Origin: Begonia masoniana
Lineage: Eukaryota > Streptophyta > Magnoliopsida > Cucurbitales > Begoniaceae
Length of the DNA stretch: 64,000 bases
Assembly (NCBI GenBank): GCA_022432975.1
Contig: CM039502.1
Location: forward strand, 19,989,228-20,053,227
Direction: 5' to 3'
Below, one piece after another: positions 11,329 through 23,540 of this stretch. Numbering within the stretch: the stretch's first letter is position 1; every line of letters begins with the position of its first letter. The translations under genes were made by a program, and so were the position numbers. Under the pieces are notes generated by a model. That model was not told the origin of the DNA. It was given only the letters and a program-made list of their open reading frames with translations, and did no database searches.

Positions 11329-12325
11329 ATGGTAAGAGGTCAACAGAGAGAAGACAACGTGGATAGTAACATCATTGCTCAGCTGACAGAATTAGTTATT
11401 CGCCAATCACGCCAAATAGAACAGCTTGTGGCAACTAGAGAGGAACAAGGAAACTCTAGTACTAATGCAACTCATGATCATAGGGGTGAGCATTTCCACC
11501 GGCTTTGACCCCCGATATTTAATGGGCAAGTTTCGGATCCTGTTTATGCCGAGGAATGGATTCGAAAAATAGAGGACATTTTCACATATGCAAAAGTTGA
11601 GGAAGGAGATAAGGTAACATATGCTGTTTTCCATTTGGAATTGAGTGCAAGGCATTGGTGGGACTCAATCCAGAGTACCATTAATGCAGGACCTATGACC
11701 TGGGGAAGCTTTAAGACTGCTTTCGTTGACAAGTATTTCAATAGGACCGTTCGAAACAGCAAGAAGAAGGAGTTTATGAATTTGCGACAAACTGGCTCTG
11801 TGGCAGATTACATATGCAAATTTGAGGCTTTATCACGGTTTGCTCCCCAATTGGTTGAGGATGATGAGGACAAGATTCACCAATTTATTCAAGGACTGAA
11901 GCCGAGTTTGTGTATGAGAGTAAAGACTGCTGGAATACATGATATACCATATGGTGAAGTGACAGCTAAGGCCTTGGAGCTGGAAGAGGCTGAGATAACG
12001 ACATATGCGCAGCGTGAACAGCCAAAGAAGTTCACTAAGGAGGCTCAGCCGCCACCACGTCAGAACAAAGGATGGTAACCGCAACAGAACAGGGGACCAC
12101 AACGACAACAGCAAGGTATAAAGAGACCCTTCAATCCAAATAATGACCAAGAGAAGGGAAAACGACCATTAGCCCCTCTATGCTCCAACTGCCAGAAGAA
12201 CCACCATGGTGAGTGCAAGCTACACTCTGGCCGTTGCTACAGATGTGACAAGGTCGGACATGTAGTCAGAGACTGCCCCATGCCACCAGACCCCAATCGA
12301 GCACGAATAGCACCCAGGTACAATT
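11329..12325 (+). pseudogene. gag: Element B gag (interrupted)
   Basis: The ATG at 11329 opens MVRGQQRED, matching the short charged start of gag in A and G. In-frame stops occur at 11506 (TGA where relatives read an arginine codon) and at 12076 (TAA). Between them the capsid region is open: ARHWWDSI, WGSFKTAFVDKYF, then the Q- and P-rich linker. The CCHC knuckle CYRCDKVGHVVRDC lies at about 12238-12280. Just after it a 22-nt insertion, GTACAATTATGATTTGTGCC plus AG, shifts the frame into that of pol. Gag would be the particle protein; this copy is broken. Confidence 0.88.
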
Positions 12326-14853
12326 ATGATTTGTGCCAGAGTCTTTGCTATGATGGAGGATGAAGATGCTGTGCACCATACGGTCATAACAGGTACAATT
12401 ATGATTTGTGGTATTTCTGCTTACACACTTATAGACACGGGGGCCACCCACTCATTTATAGCAACCCTGTTTGTCTGTAAGCATAAGTTAAGATACATAC
12501 CAGCTGATAGGCCATATAGTGTCATGTTATCGTCAGGGAAATCCTTACATTCGGAACAGATAGTGAAGGGTGACATTGTGTCCTTAGGAGATAAGAAGTT
12601 ATATGTAGAGCTGATTGTAATTGACATGAAGGGATATGAAGTTATATTAGGAATGGATTGGTTATCCAGATATTATGCCACGATAAGTTGTAGGTCTGGA
12701 TTAGTTGAGTTTCGACCCCCAAATGGAGATCGGTATACCTTCCAAGCTATCCCAAAAATAAGTAAAATATCGATTATATCCTCACTAGAGACTCAACGGT
12801 TATTGAAAGATGGCTGTGAGAGTTATCTAGCTAGTGTAATCGATATTCGGATAAAGAATAAAGTAGAACTTCAAGATATTTCCATAGTTAAAGAGTTTCC
12901 TGAAGTATTTATGGATGACTTGCCCGGATTACCACCTGATAGAGAAGTTGAATTTGTAATCGATACATACCCCGAGGCATTACCTATATCCAAGAACCCT
13001 TACCGCATGGCACCAGTTGAGCTGAAGGAATTAAAGGTCCAACTGTAGGAATTAGTAGACAAAAGGTTTATACGCTCTAGTAGTTCTCCCTGGGGTGCAC
13101 CTGTTTTATTTGTTAAGAAGAAAGACGGTTCTCTTAGAATGTGCATAGATTACAGAGAACTGAATAAGTTGACAATTAAGAACAAGTACCCCTTGTCCCG
13201 AATTGATGACCTGTTTGACCAATTACAAGGAGCTAAAGTATTTTCAAAGATTGACTTACGTTCGTGCTATTACCAATTGAAGGTTAAGGAGAGTGATATA
13301 CCTAAGACAGCCTTCAGGACCCATTATGGACATTATGAATTCCTTGTAATGTCGTTTGGGTTAACCAATGCACCTGCAGCCTTTATGGACCTGATGAATC
13401 GAGTGTTTCGTAATTACTTGGATAAGTTTGTAATTATGTTCATAGATGAAATCTTAATTTACTCACGGACTAAAGCTGACCACGAGGAACACTTAAGAGT
13501 ATTTTTGACAACATTAAAACAGCAGCAACTCTATGCCAAATTGTCTAAGTGTGAGTTCTGGCTGGATAAGGTCAACTTCTTAGGCAATGTCATCTCTGCT
13601 GAAGGTATATTAGTAGATCCAACCAAAATTCAGGCAGTTAAGGATTGGCCACAGCCGAGAAATGCCAGTGAAGTTCGCAGTTTCCTTGGTCTGGCAGGTT
13701 ATTATAGAAAGTTTATTAAGGGATTTTCTATGATAGCTAAACCTTTAACAAGATTGACTAAGAAGAACACCAAGTACTCTTGGACTGCAGCCTGTGAGGA
13801 TGGCTTCCAGATACTGAAAAAGAAATTAACAACGACCCCTCTTTTGACACTCCCAACTGAAGGAGGAAAATTCAGTGTCTATTGTGATGTATCCAAAATT
13901 GGATTGGGGTGTGTCTTGATGCAAGAAGGCAAGGTTGTGGCATATGCTTCCAGACAACATAAAGGTTATGAGCAGAATTACCCCACCCACGATTTGGAAT
14001 TAGCTGCTGTTGTTTTTGCACTAAAAATTTGGAGACACTATTTATATGGTCAACAGTGTGAGGTGTTTTCTGACCATAAGAGCCTGAAGTATCTCTTCAC
14101 CCAAAAGGAATTAAACATGAGACAAAGACGTTGGTTGGAGTTTGTTAAGGATTATGACTTCGAAATCAAGTATCGCCCGGGTAAGGTCAATGCTGTGGCT
14201 GATGCATTAAGCAGAATGTCTAAGACAATGCAGCCCGCAGTATCAACCATGTCTGTACCATTATGGAAGGAAGTTCAGAAGTTCGAGTTGGAAATAGTTC
14301 CTGAGTTGTCAACCTTACTTGCTGATTTAACCATTCGACCAACTATTTTGGATAAGATCAAAGAGGCACAACAGAAGGATTCAAAGGAGAATAATAGTAT
14401 GATGAGTAAGTTAAAAGATGCCTCCTCTGAATTCAGTCTTTCCAATGATGGTATTTTGAAATTTAGGAATCGATGGTACATTCCAAGAGATAAGGAGTTG
14501 CGTGAGTTGATCTTGGCTGAGGCTCACTCATATTCTTTTTTTGTACATCCTGGTAGAACCAAGATGTATCGGAACTTGAAGCTACATTATTGGTGGCCAA
14601 ATTTAAAGAGGGATGTGGCCAAGTTTGTAGAGTCATGCTTGATATGCCAACAAGTTAAAACAGAACACCAACGCCCAGGAGGTACTCTTCAACTCTTACC
14701 GATCAGTGAATGGAAGTGGGAAAACATTGCCATGGATTTTGTGGTAGGATTACCAAAGACAATCAAAGGACGTGATAGTATTTGGGTTGTGGTTGACAGA
14801 ATGACAAAATCAGCACACTTCATACCAGTAAGAATGACTTTTACAATGGAACA
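12326..14853 (+). pseudogene. pol: Element B pol, first part: protease, RT, RNase H, integrase N-terminus
   Basis: Open apart from a TAG at 13046, where H reads CAG. Protease [10 protein letters not shown] at about 12429 and ILGMDWLS at about 12648. RT has YRELNKL (about 13151), DLRSCYYQ (Gly to Cys compared with relatives) and FIDE at about 13440 instead of FIDD, so the second catalytic aspartate is Glu. RNase H keeps its acidic residues apart from a change next to the first (CDVSK instead of CDASK), and ends VADALSR. The integrase zinc finger HSYSFFVH...CLICQ and first catalytic Asp (MDFVVGLP, about 14730) are present. The frame is cut at 14853 by K. Confidence 0.9.
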
Positions 14854-17213
14854 TGTAACAACCCTAGTAGGTCCGAGACCAAACCAAGACTCTTTTAGTC
14901 TTATCCATATATCCTTACTAATTTTACTTAAGTTATACTCCTTTATATATATTTTTTTTAAACATAACTTGGCTCAAGACATCACTCAGCAATGAAATAC
15001 ATTACACATCTGCAGGCGAGTAGTGCAAAATGCTTCAGCCGATGAGCAGGAACTTCAACTCTTAAAACTGCATCTACCGATAGAGAAATAAACTCGCATC
15101 TGTCGATCATAAAACGACAGAACTCAATACTCATTCACTTGCTCCTGTCGATCGCTAAACGACAAGCACAGAGTTCGCTTCTGCTGGTAGTGAAAATCTA
15201 CATCATCCGGTATTGAAACACACTACATCTGCCGATCGCTAGATGACAAAACAACACTTATATCATCCGGTATTTGAAACACACTACATCTACCGATCGC
15301 TAGACGACAAAATAACTCTTATATCATCCGGTATTTGAAACACACTACATCTGCCGATCGCTAGACGACAAAACAACATTTATATCATCCGGTATTTGAA
15401 ACATACTACATCTACCGATAGACATGTGTCATCCACGTGTTTATTTAATACATCTTCCGATAGAAATCATCTATCGGTGGATGCAAACTCTTAACATCTT
15501 CCGATAGGGAACATCTATCGGTGGTTGCAAACACACACAGGCTTCAAACCTCATTGACTCAACACTCATATGAATGAAAATCAAAGACTCATCCAAAATT
15601 CTTATAGCGGAAGACTTAGTTAAAATAACTATTTCCATATCCTTATAATCATCCCCAGACTCAGTAGTTAAACCAGACAATTTCAAAAGCTCAATGTTAA
15701 AATATAATCTCATCCTACTTATACTTCCGTATTCATAATCATCACTAAAATCATAAGAGCATTAACCAGGGGGTCTTGTTCGCCATCCAGCCACAGAATC
15801 GCTCCCTGAACACCTTCCAGCAACCAAACTTAGACATCTTCATTAACTTTAAGATCCTCACCTGAAAACTCATCACCTACATCATGAGGTTTAAACTATA
15901 AGCCTAATGCTTAGTAAGGAATGCAAACTAACATGTATTCATGAATGTACAGTTGAGAAAAACATGTTCTTGATCATTTATCATTCTTCTTTCTGTTCCT
16001 CGTTTTCATCATATAGATTAAGGGAGGATTTGTGCCATAAAAGGGGGGTTGACAGTGATTTTGATCATATTCCCTTTCGGGTCGTATTCATGGTCCCTCT
16101 TTGGACTGTGGCATGCGTCAACCCTCCCCCAACCCTCACTCAATCATGTTGTATGGGATCGTTTTCATATTCATTCTTATATCTTGTTCATGGAGAAAAC
16201 ATGCTCATAAATCATTTTCATATGCTTGAGAAGTAAATCATGATGCATGACATGAATGTTCTTAAATCATCAGACTATGGAAATTATCATACTATACAGT
16301 TGACTTCATGGGCTCTAACAGAACATCACATAACATATTTCTCAAACATCCGTAAATCATCCAAGTACAAATCATCTTACTAACTTAAGATAAACATCAA
16401 CATAAGTAACAGACAATAGCTAAAATAACTTCTAATCATCGTATCAGTTTCTACCTAGCATCCTTATGATGTAGGGCCCTAATGGCCGGGAATCCTACAC
16501 ATTCACTTGGTTTTCTTAGCAACTTGAGTTCCTTTCCTTCAGACTTCTTCACCTAAAACATTACATTGTAGTAGTTAAAATAAAAATCCTAATAATCTAA
16601 ACTCAAAACTAGTAAAGTCCTAACCAAGGAAGATTCCTAAAGATCTAACTTATCTCATTCAGACATTTTATTGAACACCTTGTACGCATAGAAATCCTAG
16701 TTTATCAGTAAGGGAAATCAGATTCTCTAACTACCCGAGCTCAGCCAACATCCATAATTCCTACTTATTATCATCAAAATCATAAATACTATGTTAATAG
16801 CTAATAATACTCTGATTCTATTCATTATTAGGCAAACTCGAATCTCAACCTCTAACTCAAACCAACACCTAAATGGATACTCAACCACTGCATTGTCGAT
16901 GCCTTACCTAGTAAGCTGAGTATCGGCAAGAAGGATAAAGAGTCGGTCGTTGATGAAAGGGCTACTGGCTGAGAGAGAGCTCTGGAAGGACAAGAATCGC
17001 AGAGGAGAATGTCGGCTACAGTGAGGTTTTAGTGAGGTTTAAGGTTTCCATTTTCTATTTATATTAATAAGATTCTTCCTAATTACCATATTGCCACCCC
17101 AAAATTAGAAATCACATAAACTTTGGCATTAAAATTTAATTCAAGTATTAATAATAAAGGTGACAGTTAATTCCGTTAAGAAAATCACCTAGCAGAGATT
17201 GTCAGGTGTTACA
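14854..17213 (-). mobile_element. K: antisense solo LTR inside the B integrase gene
   Basis: On the plus strand it starts TGTAACAACCC and ends GGTGTTACA, so the LTR reads on the minus strand. It is flanked by GAACA at 14849-14853 and 17214-17218. TATAAATA lies on the minus strand at 17056-17063. Removing the LTR and one GAACA (2365 bp) would restore B's reading frame, confirming the insertion. Its start is B-like, while the part around 16410-16480 is nearly identical to D, so it is a mosaic. The leader donor 2 has lost four bases. No coding gene is seen inside. Confidence 0.95.
15190..15420. repeat. Short tandem repeats in K
   Basis: About four units of 60-65 bp, each with TATCATCCGGTATTTGAAAC, ACTACATCTGCCGATCGCTA and GACGACAAAA. 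They occupy the same LTR position as the TGACGTCA clusters of B, D and H but have a different unit. Confidence 0.8.
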
Positions 17214-17218
17214 GAACA

Positions 17219-18137
17219 ACTCGCTAACCTGTACATTCAGGAAATTATCAGATTGCATGGGATTCCCTTATCTATTGTCTCCGATCGTGATCCTAGATTT
17301 ACCTCAAGATTTTGGCAAAGTTGGCAAGGCACATTAGGAACAAAATTGTCTTTCAGCACTGCTTTTCACCCTCAAACCGATGGTCAATCTGAGAGGACCA
17401 TTCAGATACTAGAAGATATGTTGAGAGCGTGTGTGCTGGATTTCCAGACATCTTAGAGTCGATACTTACCCTTAGTGGAATTCTCCTACAATAATAGTTA
17501 CCAGTCTACCATTGGTATGACACCTTATGAAGCACTTTATAGCAGAAAGTGTAGATCACCTTTGTATTGGGATGAAGCCGGTGAAGCAAAACTCGTAGGT
17601 CCAGAGATCTTGCAACAGATGTCAGACAAGATTACCATTATTAGGAAAAGAATGATTACTGCACAAAGCCGACAGAAAAGTTATGCAGACCAAAGGAGGA
17701 GAGATCTGGTGTTCTCTGTAGGAGATGAAGTTTTTCTAAAGATTTCACCATTTAAGGGAGTACTAAGATTTGGCAAAAAGGGAAAGCTTAATCCGCGATT
17801 CGTTGGACCATTCCCTGTCTTGGAGAGGATCGGCAGCACAACTTATAGACTGCAATTGCCCTTATCATTGGAAAAAGTTCACAATATTTTTCATGTGTCA
17901 ATGTTAAGAAAATGCATACGGGATCCTACACAAGTTGTTAAGTCAGTGGATGTCGAAATTGGGCCGACATTAATGTATGAAGAGAAACCTGTACGAATTA
18001 TGGAATCTGCAGTGAAAACTCTGAGGAATAAGGAAATTCCATTGGTTAAGGTCTTATGGACAAATCATGGAGTTGAAGAAGCCACATGAGAACGACAGCA
18101 AGATATGTTGGACAAATATCCGGAGCTCTTTGTTTAA
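17219..18137 (+). pseudogene. pol: Element B pol, second part: integrase core end, GPF module, chromodomain
   Basis: Continuation of the integrase after [10 protein letters not shown] (second Asp, about 17276) and DGQSERTIQ (Glu, about 17381). TAG stop at 17454 (Trp in H). Then SPLYWDEAGEAKL, GPFPVLERIG (about 17806) and the chromodomain LRNKEIPLVKVLWTNHGVEE (about 18020-18085). A TGA at 18087 replaces the expected Trp, and the original stop is the TAA at 18135. The chromodomain is thought to guide integration to H3K9-methylated chromatin in this clade. Confidence 0.9.
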
Positions 18138-18178
18138 TCAATTTTCGGGGACGAAAATTTTGTTTAAGGAGTGGTGGA

Positions 18179-20847
18179 TGTAACACCCGACAATTTCGGC
18201 CAGGTGATTCTTTTAACGGAATTAAATGTCACCTTTATTATTACTCTTTTGATTTAAATTTTAATGCCAAAGTTTAATTGATTTTATTTGTGTGGTGGCA
18301 GAATGGTAATTAAGACAGATACTATTTAGTATAAATAGAAAACGGATATTCTTAAACCTCACTAAAACCCCACTGTAGCCGACATTTCCCCTGCAATTCC
18401 TCAACCTTCCAAGCTCTCCATCTCTCTGCTGGCGACTCCCTCATCGGCGATCGGTTTTTCCAGTCTCCACTCCATCAAATCACGCTTCAGGTAAGACATT
18501 GACAATGTAGGTGTTGGTTCTTTGTTTAAAGTTCTATTTTTCAGCAAAGTTTGTAGTCCAGGTTCTTCAATGGCGGAATAATATAATAACATTTGTTAAT
18601 CTTAGTTTGGTAATGGCATTTTTGAATCGACTCTGGATATTTAGATAGCCGAATACGATTAGTTATTAGGTTGAATCTGGTATTTCTAAGTTCAGGAAAT
18701 TCGATCTACGCACATAAGGTGCTCGGCTGAAGGAACATGGAAATATATGTACGATAGGTTCTAGGATAATATTTAGTTAAGTTTTCTAGCTTTGATTTCA
18801 GAATATTTAGGATTTATATTAACTCTGAAATGTGAAATGATATCAGGTGAAGAAGTTTGCAGTGTAGTGCACGAATTTGCTAAGGAAGCCAGGTAAGTGA
18901 ATGTATTAAGATTTCCGGCCATTAGGGCCCTACATCTTAAGGGTACTAAATTAGTTATGTGTTTGATGTTTATTTTAAGTTAGTAGGATGGTTGTACTTG
19001 GATGATATACGGATGTTTGAGAACTATGTTCTATGATGTTCTGATAGAGTCTATGAAGTCAAATGTCTAGTATGATATTTTCCATAGTCTAATGATTTAA
19101 GAACATTCATGTCATGCATCATGATTTACTTCTGAAGCATATGAAAATGATTTATGAGCGTGTTTTTTCCCCCATGAACAAGATATGAGAATGAATATGA
19201 AACTTATGCAACCGGATTAAGTGAGGGTTGGGGGCGGTTTGGCATATGTCACTGTCCAAAGAGAAGGACCATGAATGCGGCCCGAAAGAGACTATGTACA
19301 CTTGCACTGTCATCCCCCCTTTACGGCACAAATCCTCCCTTAATCCATATGATGAAAGTGATGAATAAGAACACGAACAAGAACAAGAAAAGAGCATGAA
19401 ATGAACATGAATCATGGTTTTCTCGCAAACATGCATTCACGTATACATGTTAGTATTGCATTCCTTATTAAGCATTAGGCTTATAGTTTAAACCTTATGA
19501 TTTAGGTGACGGAATATCAGGTGAGGACTCCAAATTTAATGAAGATGTCTAAGTTTGGTTGCTGGAAGGTGTTCAAGGAGCAATTCTGTGGCTGGATGGC
19601 GATTATGACCCGTGGTTATGCTCATTTTACGTTAGTAAGATTTATGAGAAAACTGATGTCTAAGTAGGATAAGGTCATGTTTTTAATTTGGACTTGAAAT
19701 TGTCTGGTTCAACTTCTGAGTTTGAGGATGATTGTAAGAACCTAGGACATCCTGTTTTTTATGAGTCTTCCGCTTACGTAACCTGAACAAGTCTATGATT
19801 TTTATTCGTTTAAGGTTTATGTCCATCAAGTTGAAATGTGTGTGAGTCGAGGTATTTCCTTTTGATTGAAGTTGCTTGATGATTATTGTGTTTTACTGCT
19901 GAATGATAGAAGCTGGATGTAAACATCTGTGAAGGTCAGGTTACCTTTCTGTCGGTATGAGTTGTTTAAAGATTTCTAGGTTTCATTGCTGTGTGATAGA
20001 AGTTGGGTGAACGTATCATCCGGCTGACGTCATCGGCAGAACTGTGTGATAGAAGCTGGATGAATGAATCATCCGCCTGACGTCATTGGCAGGAGCTGTG
20101 TGATACAAGCTGGATGAATGAATCATCCGGCTGACGTCACCGGTGGATGGTGAACGTTTTCTGTTCACCGGATGATGTCTCTTATCGGATAAGGTAAGTG
20201 AGTCACGTGTTTCGCACAATCCTACGGGATGATGTCTCTGACAGATGAGGACATCATCCGGCTGACATCATCGGTGGATGGTGAACGATTGTTGTTCACC
20301 GGATGATGTCTCTCACTGGCGATGTTAAGTAGTCACGTGAGATGCACATAATAACCGGATGATGTAGATTTTCACTACCGGCAGAAGCGAGCCCTGTGCT
20401 TGTCGTTTAGCGATCGGCATAATTGAGTTTTATGATTTGTCGTTTAGTGATCGGTAGAGGTCGAGTGTTTTATGCATCGGATGATGTGGGTAGAGCTACT
20501 TGTATTCTAGCAACCGGCAGATGCCTGTGATTTCGAGCAGCTCACGAATAATGAGGTCGAGTACTCTAAGGGCATTTTCTATTACCCGATTATGTTACAA
20601 AACCAATGTCTGAGTTAGTCGTTCGATTCTGTTAATGATGAATTCACAAAATCTAAGATGAAGGCAAGTTTTGAAAAGATCGAGCTTTGTCAGTTATAGC
20701 GTTGTCCCGAGTTCTCTCAAAGAAAAAAAATAATAAGAGATATATATATATATATATATATACATAAAGTTGTTCAGATAGGAGGATTAATATTTATGAT
20801 TTAAGAAAGTTTATTAATTATGCCTTGACCCTACTGGGGTCGTTACA
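18179..20847 (+). repeat. Element B 3' LTR
   Basis: It follows the polypurine tract TTTAAGGAGTGGTGGA (18163-18178). TATA box 18330-18337. It differs from the 5' LTR by scattered substitutions and by lacking J. The end GGGTCGTTACA is followed by AGAGA. It holds the same leader signals and palindrome clusters as the 5' LTR. Confidence 0.95.
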
Positions 20848-21043
20848 AGAGAACCCTCCAGCGGCGATTTTTCTTCCCCTCGTGCATTCTCTCTTCTGAC
20901 GACGAAGCTCCTCCTCCGGTGACTCGATTCTTCACGATTTCTTCTCCTCTCATGACCCTAGGTAAGACTCTATGCTTCTAAGACCTTAGTTTCCACTTTA
21001 CAGATTGTTAAACAATTAGAGTTCGTTTAGGGTTTCGTTAAAA

Positions 21044-22222
21044 AATGTGGCTTAAGGTTTGAATTCGATAGGTTTAGCGTTGTTACGCCTCTAATAGTTG
21101 CATTGATGGTTATTGGGCGTATTTAATTTGTTTGTTGAGGTATATTGGAGTGTTTGGGTTGTTGGAGAAATTAGAATCTCCATTAATGGAGGTTTCAGAA
21201 TGTTGAGCGCAAATTGCTCGACGAAATGCTTCAATGGGTTAAATTAGAGTTTTAGGGTTAAGAGTTTCGTAGTATGGAAGTTTAACAGTTTAAACTTAGT
21301 TTTAATGACGATTGTTGTCAATTGCCATAGGTGAACAACGCTCGTGGACGGAGCATAAAGTGTAACAGACGCGAGGTAAGTCTTCGTGATTTGTTTCGCT
21401 GGTTTGGCTTACACTATAAGAAAGTATGTGAAATTGAGGAATTGGAGATGTAGTGTGTTTCGGGTAATTAGATTGGGTAGTTAGGCTACTTTAAGCTATA
21501 GAACGTTTAACGTTGGTTGTTTGTTTTATGTTTGTTTTCATTATTGTATTATGCACGTCCATGCATTATGTTTTCTGAATAAGCATGCAAAATGAACTTT
21601 AAAGTATGTTTTCATAAAAATGATAACAATGTGGCTTAAGGTTTGAATTCGATAGGTTTAGCGTTGTTACGCCTCTAATAGTTGCATTGATGGTTATGGG
21701 CGTATTTAATTTGTTTGTTGAGGTATATTGGAGTGTTTGGGTTGTTGGAGAAATTAGAATCTCCATTAATGGAGGTTTCAGAATGTTGAGCGCAAATTGC
21801 TCGACGAAATGCTTCAATGGGTTAAATTAGAGTTTTAGGAGATTTCTTTAGTTAAGAGTTTCGTAGTATGGAAGTTTAACAGTTTAAACTTAGTTTTAAT
21901 GACGATTGTTGTCAATTGCCATAGGTGAACAACGCTCGTGGACGGAGCATAAAGTGTAACAGACGCGAGGTAAGTCTTCGTGATTTGTTTCGCTGGTTTG
22001 GCTTACACTATAAGAAAGTATGTGAAATTGAGGAATTGGAGATGTAGTGTGTTTCGGGTAATTAGATTGGGTAGTTAGGCTACTTTAAGCTATAGAACGT
22101 TTAACGTTGGTTGTTTGTTTTATGTTTGTTTTCATTATTGTATTATGCACGTCCATGCATTATGTTTTCTGAATAAGCATGCAAAATGAACTTTAAAGTA
22201 TGTTTTTCATAAAAATGATAAC
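21044..22222 (+). repeat. Tandem duplication of about 590 bp in A 3' LTR
   Basis: Copies at 21044-21627 and 21628-22222 start AATGTGGCTTAAGG and end CATAAAAATGATAAC. They are almost identical apart from a deletion of about a dozen bases in copy 1 and single-base indels. The putative 45-nt microexon is therefore present twice (21331-21375 and 21925-21969). The equivalent region of other LTRs is single-copy. Confidence 0.92.
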
Positions 22223-23127
22223 AAAAAGGTATAAATGTATGTAATAACGGTCACGTCGGGGTGCTGGTTCAGACATGGCTGTCAGATGATGCATGTTTTC
22301 CCCCCGAGTAGATACAAGGGGCTATCCAATCATCGGATGTGCCGCTTCTATCTACTGAGAGCGAAGCCCCAGTGACATCTTAAATGAAATGAATAGCGAA
22401 AAGTTAGGATGACTACATGATTTTAAGTATTGCATACGCATAGCATTCATCTGCATTTACATAGGTTTACTAAGCCCTTTAGCTCATAGTTTAATTCTAT
22501 GGTGTAGGTGATTTTGAAACAGGTGAGGACGACGTTCCTCCACCCGACGCATGAGCAGATTGAAGAAGCATGGCGCTCGTGGAAGTGTGCTGGGCAGTCG
22601 ACGCTATATTGACCCGTGGGGACATCACGTAGGTATTTTGAGATTTTGATAGTTAGAAACGTAGATAAATGTATAAGGATGTTTAATTGGGCTGACGGGT
22701 GATAGGTTAGAAAACATAAGTGTTTTGATGTTTTGGTGAATTCGTTTAATGGAATTGTTTTGCTAAGCTTTTAATTCGGATTATACTGGAAATTGTTTGG
22801 AGTCATTTTAGGTTGAATCACGGATATGCTCGAGTTTTAGAGCTATCCACGCAGTTGGATTTTGTGGTTTTAGTCTCATTTTTATTGTGTTTTAGGATAC
22901 GTTTTGGGTCGGTTTGATGATTGATGAAACGGGGAAATGTATCAGGAATGAGTGAAGTTGAGAGTGTTTGTGTGTTGTTGTGATGTATTGTTGTGATAGA
23001 GGTAAATTGTTGAAGGAAAAATTGTGAAGGAAGAAGTGTGTGAAGTGTATGTGTAGTGTGCAGAGGATTGAAGGCAAAGAGGAGAAACAAAGGAGGCAGC
23101 TCACTGGATAAAAATCCAGAGAGCTTG

Positions 23128-23345
23128 CCGATCGATCGCAAGGGAGGGCGATCGATCGGCCCTCTTTGGTCACGCTCTGAAAGAAATTCCAAAGTGTGTG
23201 CTGATCGATCGCCTGTTAAGGGTGATCGATCGGCTAAGATTGATCACCCAAAAGGCGATCGATCGCTTGGTATAGGGGCGATTGATCGCCCCCCTTATTT
23301 TTACACAGCCGATCGATCCGCTGTCTAAGGGCCGATCGATCGGCA
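23128..23345. repeat. CGATCGATCG palindrome cluster in A 3' LTR
   Basis: At least six CGATCGATCG-type palindromes in about 220 bp, matching the 5' LTR cluster but with a single copy of the roughly 74-bp linker unit. Confidence 0.8.
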
Positions 23346-23540
23346 ATGTAATTTTGGGCAAAGTTGCCCTTTTTGCCCTCGACTTATTGTTCTATGATTT
23401 GTCCTAAGTGTTTATATGTTTCTTCAAATAGTTTTCAAATGATTTTCTACAACTTAGACTTTGATTTAAAGTGTAAGAAGATAAAATATAATTTCGGTCA
23501 ATAAAATAAAAATTTTTACGGAAAATTAAGGGTCGCTATA

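Larger units (their letters stand above)
7284..20847 (+). mobile_element. Element B: Ty3/gypsy chromovirus (Tekay-like) with two nested insertions
   Basis: Complete plus-strand element flanked by AGAGA at 7279-7283 and 20848-20852. 5' LTR 7284-11167, PBS at 11172, gag, pol, polypurine tract, 3' LTR 18179-20847. Without insert J the 5' LTR is about 2.66 kb, matching the 2.67 kb 3' LTR. Antisense solo LTR K interrupts the integrase. Gag has stops and a 22-nt insertion, and RT has a changed active site, so the element is dead although large parts of pol remain open. Confidence 0.93.
1..23540 (+). mobile_element. Element A: Ty3/gypsy chromovirus (Tekay-like), decayed, split by B
   Basis: Plus-strand LTR retrotransposon whose first few hundred bases lie left of the window. 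The order is 5' LTR (1-2305), PBS, gag, protease, RT, RNase H, integrase, chromodomain remnant, polypurine tract, 3' LTR (6977-7283 continued at 20853-23540). Element B sits inside the 3' LTR with an AGAGA duplication. The right end reads GGTCGCTATA, a mutated form of the expected ...CTACA. The next five bases, GATGG, should be the target duplication and should recur just before A's left end outside the window. A is itself inserted into the left LTR of minus-strand element C. Many stops and frameshifts show that it is dead. Confidence 0.9.
20853..23540 (+). repeat. Element A 3' LTR, second part
   Basis: Continuation after B. Leader signals: donor CCTAG|GTAAGA at 20962, acceptor CCATAG at 21330, donor GCGAG|GTAAGT at 21376, acceptor GGTGTAG at 22507. 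It contains a tandem duplication of about 590 bp (21044-22222) and a CGATCGATCG cluster (23128-23345). It diverges strongly from A's 5' LTR over its middle but is nearly identical over the last 200 bp or so. Confidence 0.88.

Noticed and set aside
22818..23328. ORFs of 90-124 residues in the A 3' LTR
   Set aside because: Antisense or crossing the palindrome cluster, not conserved in A's 5' LTR or in G.
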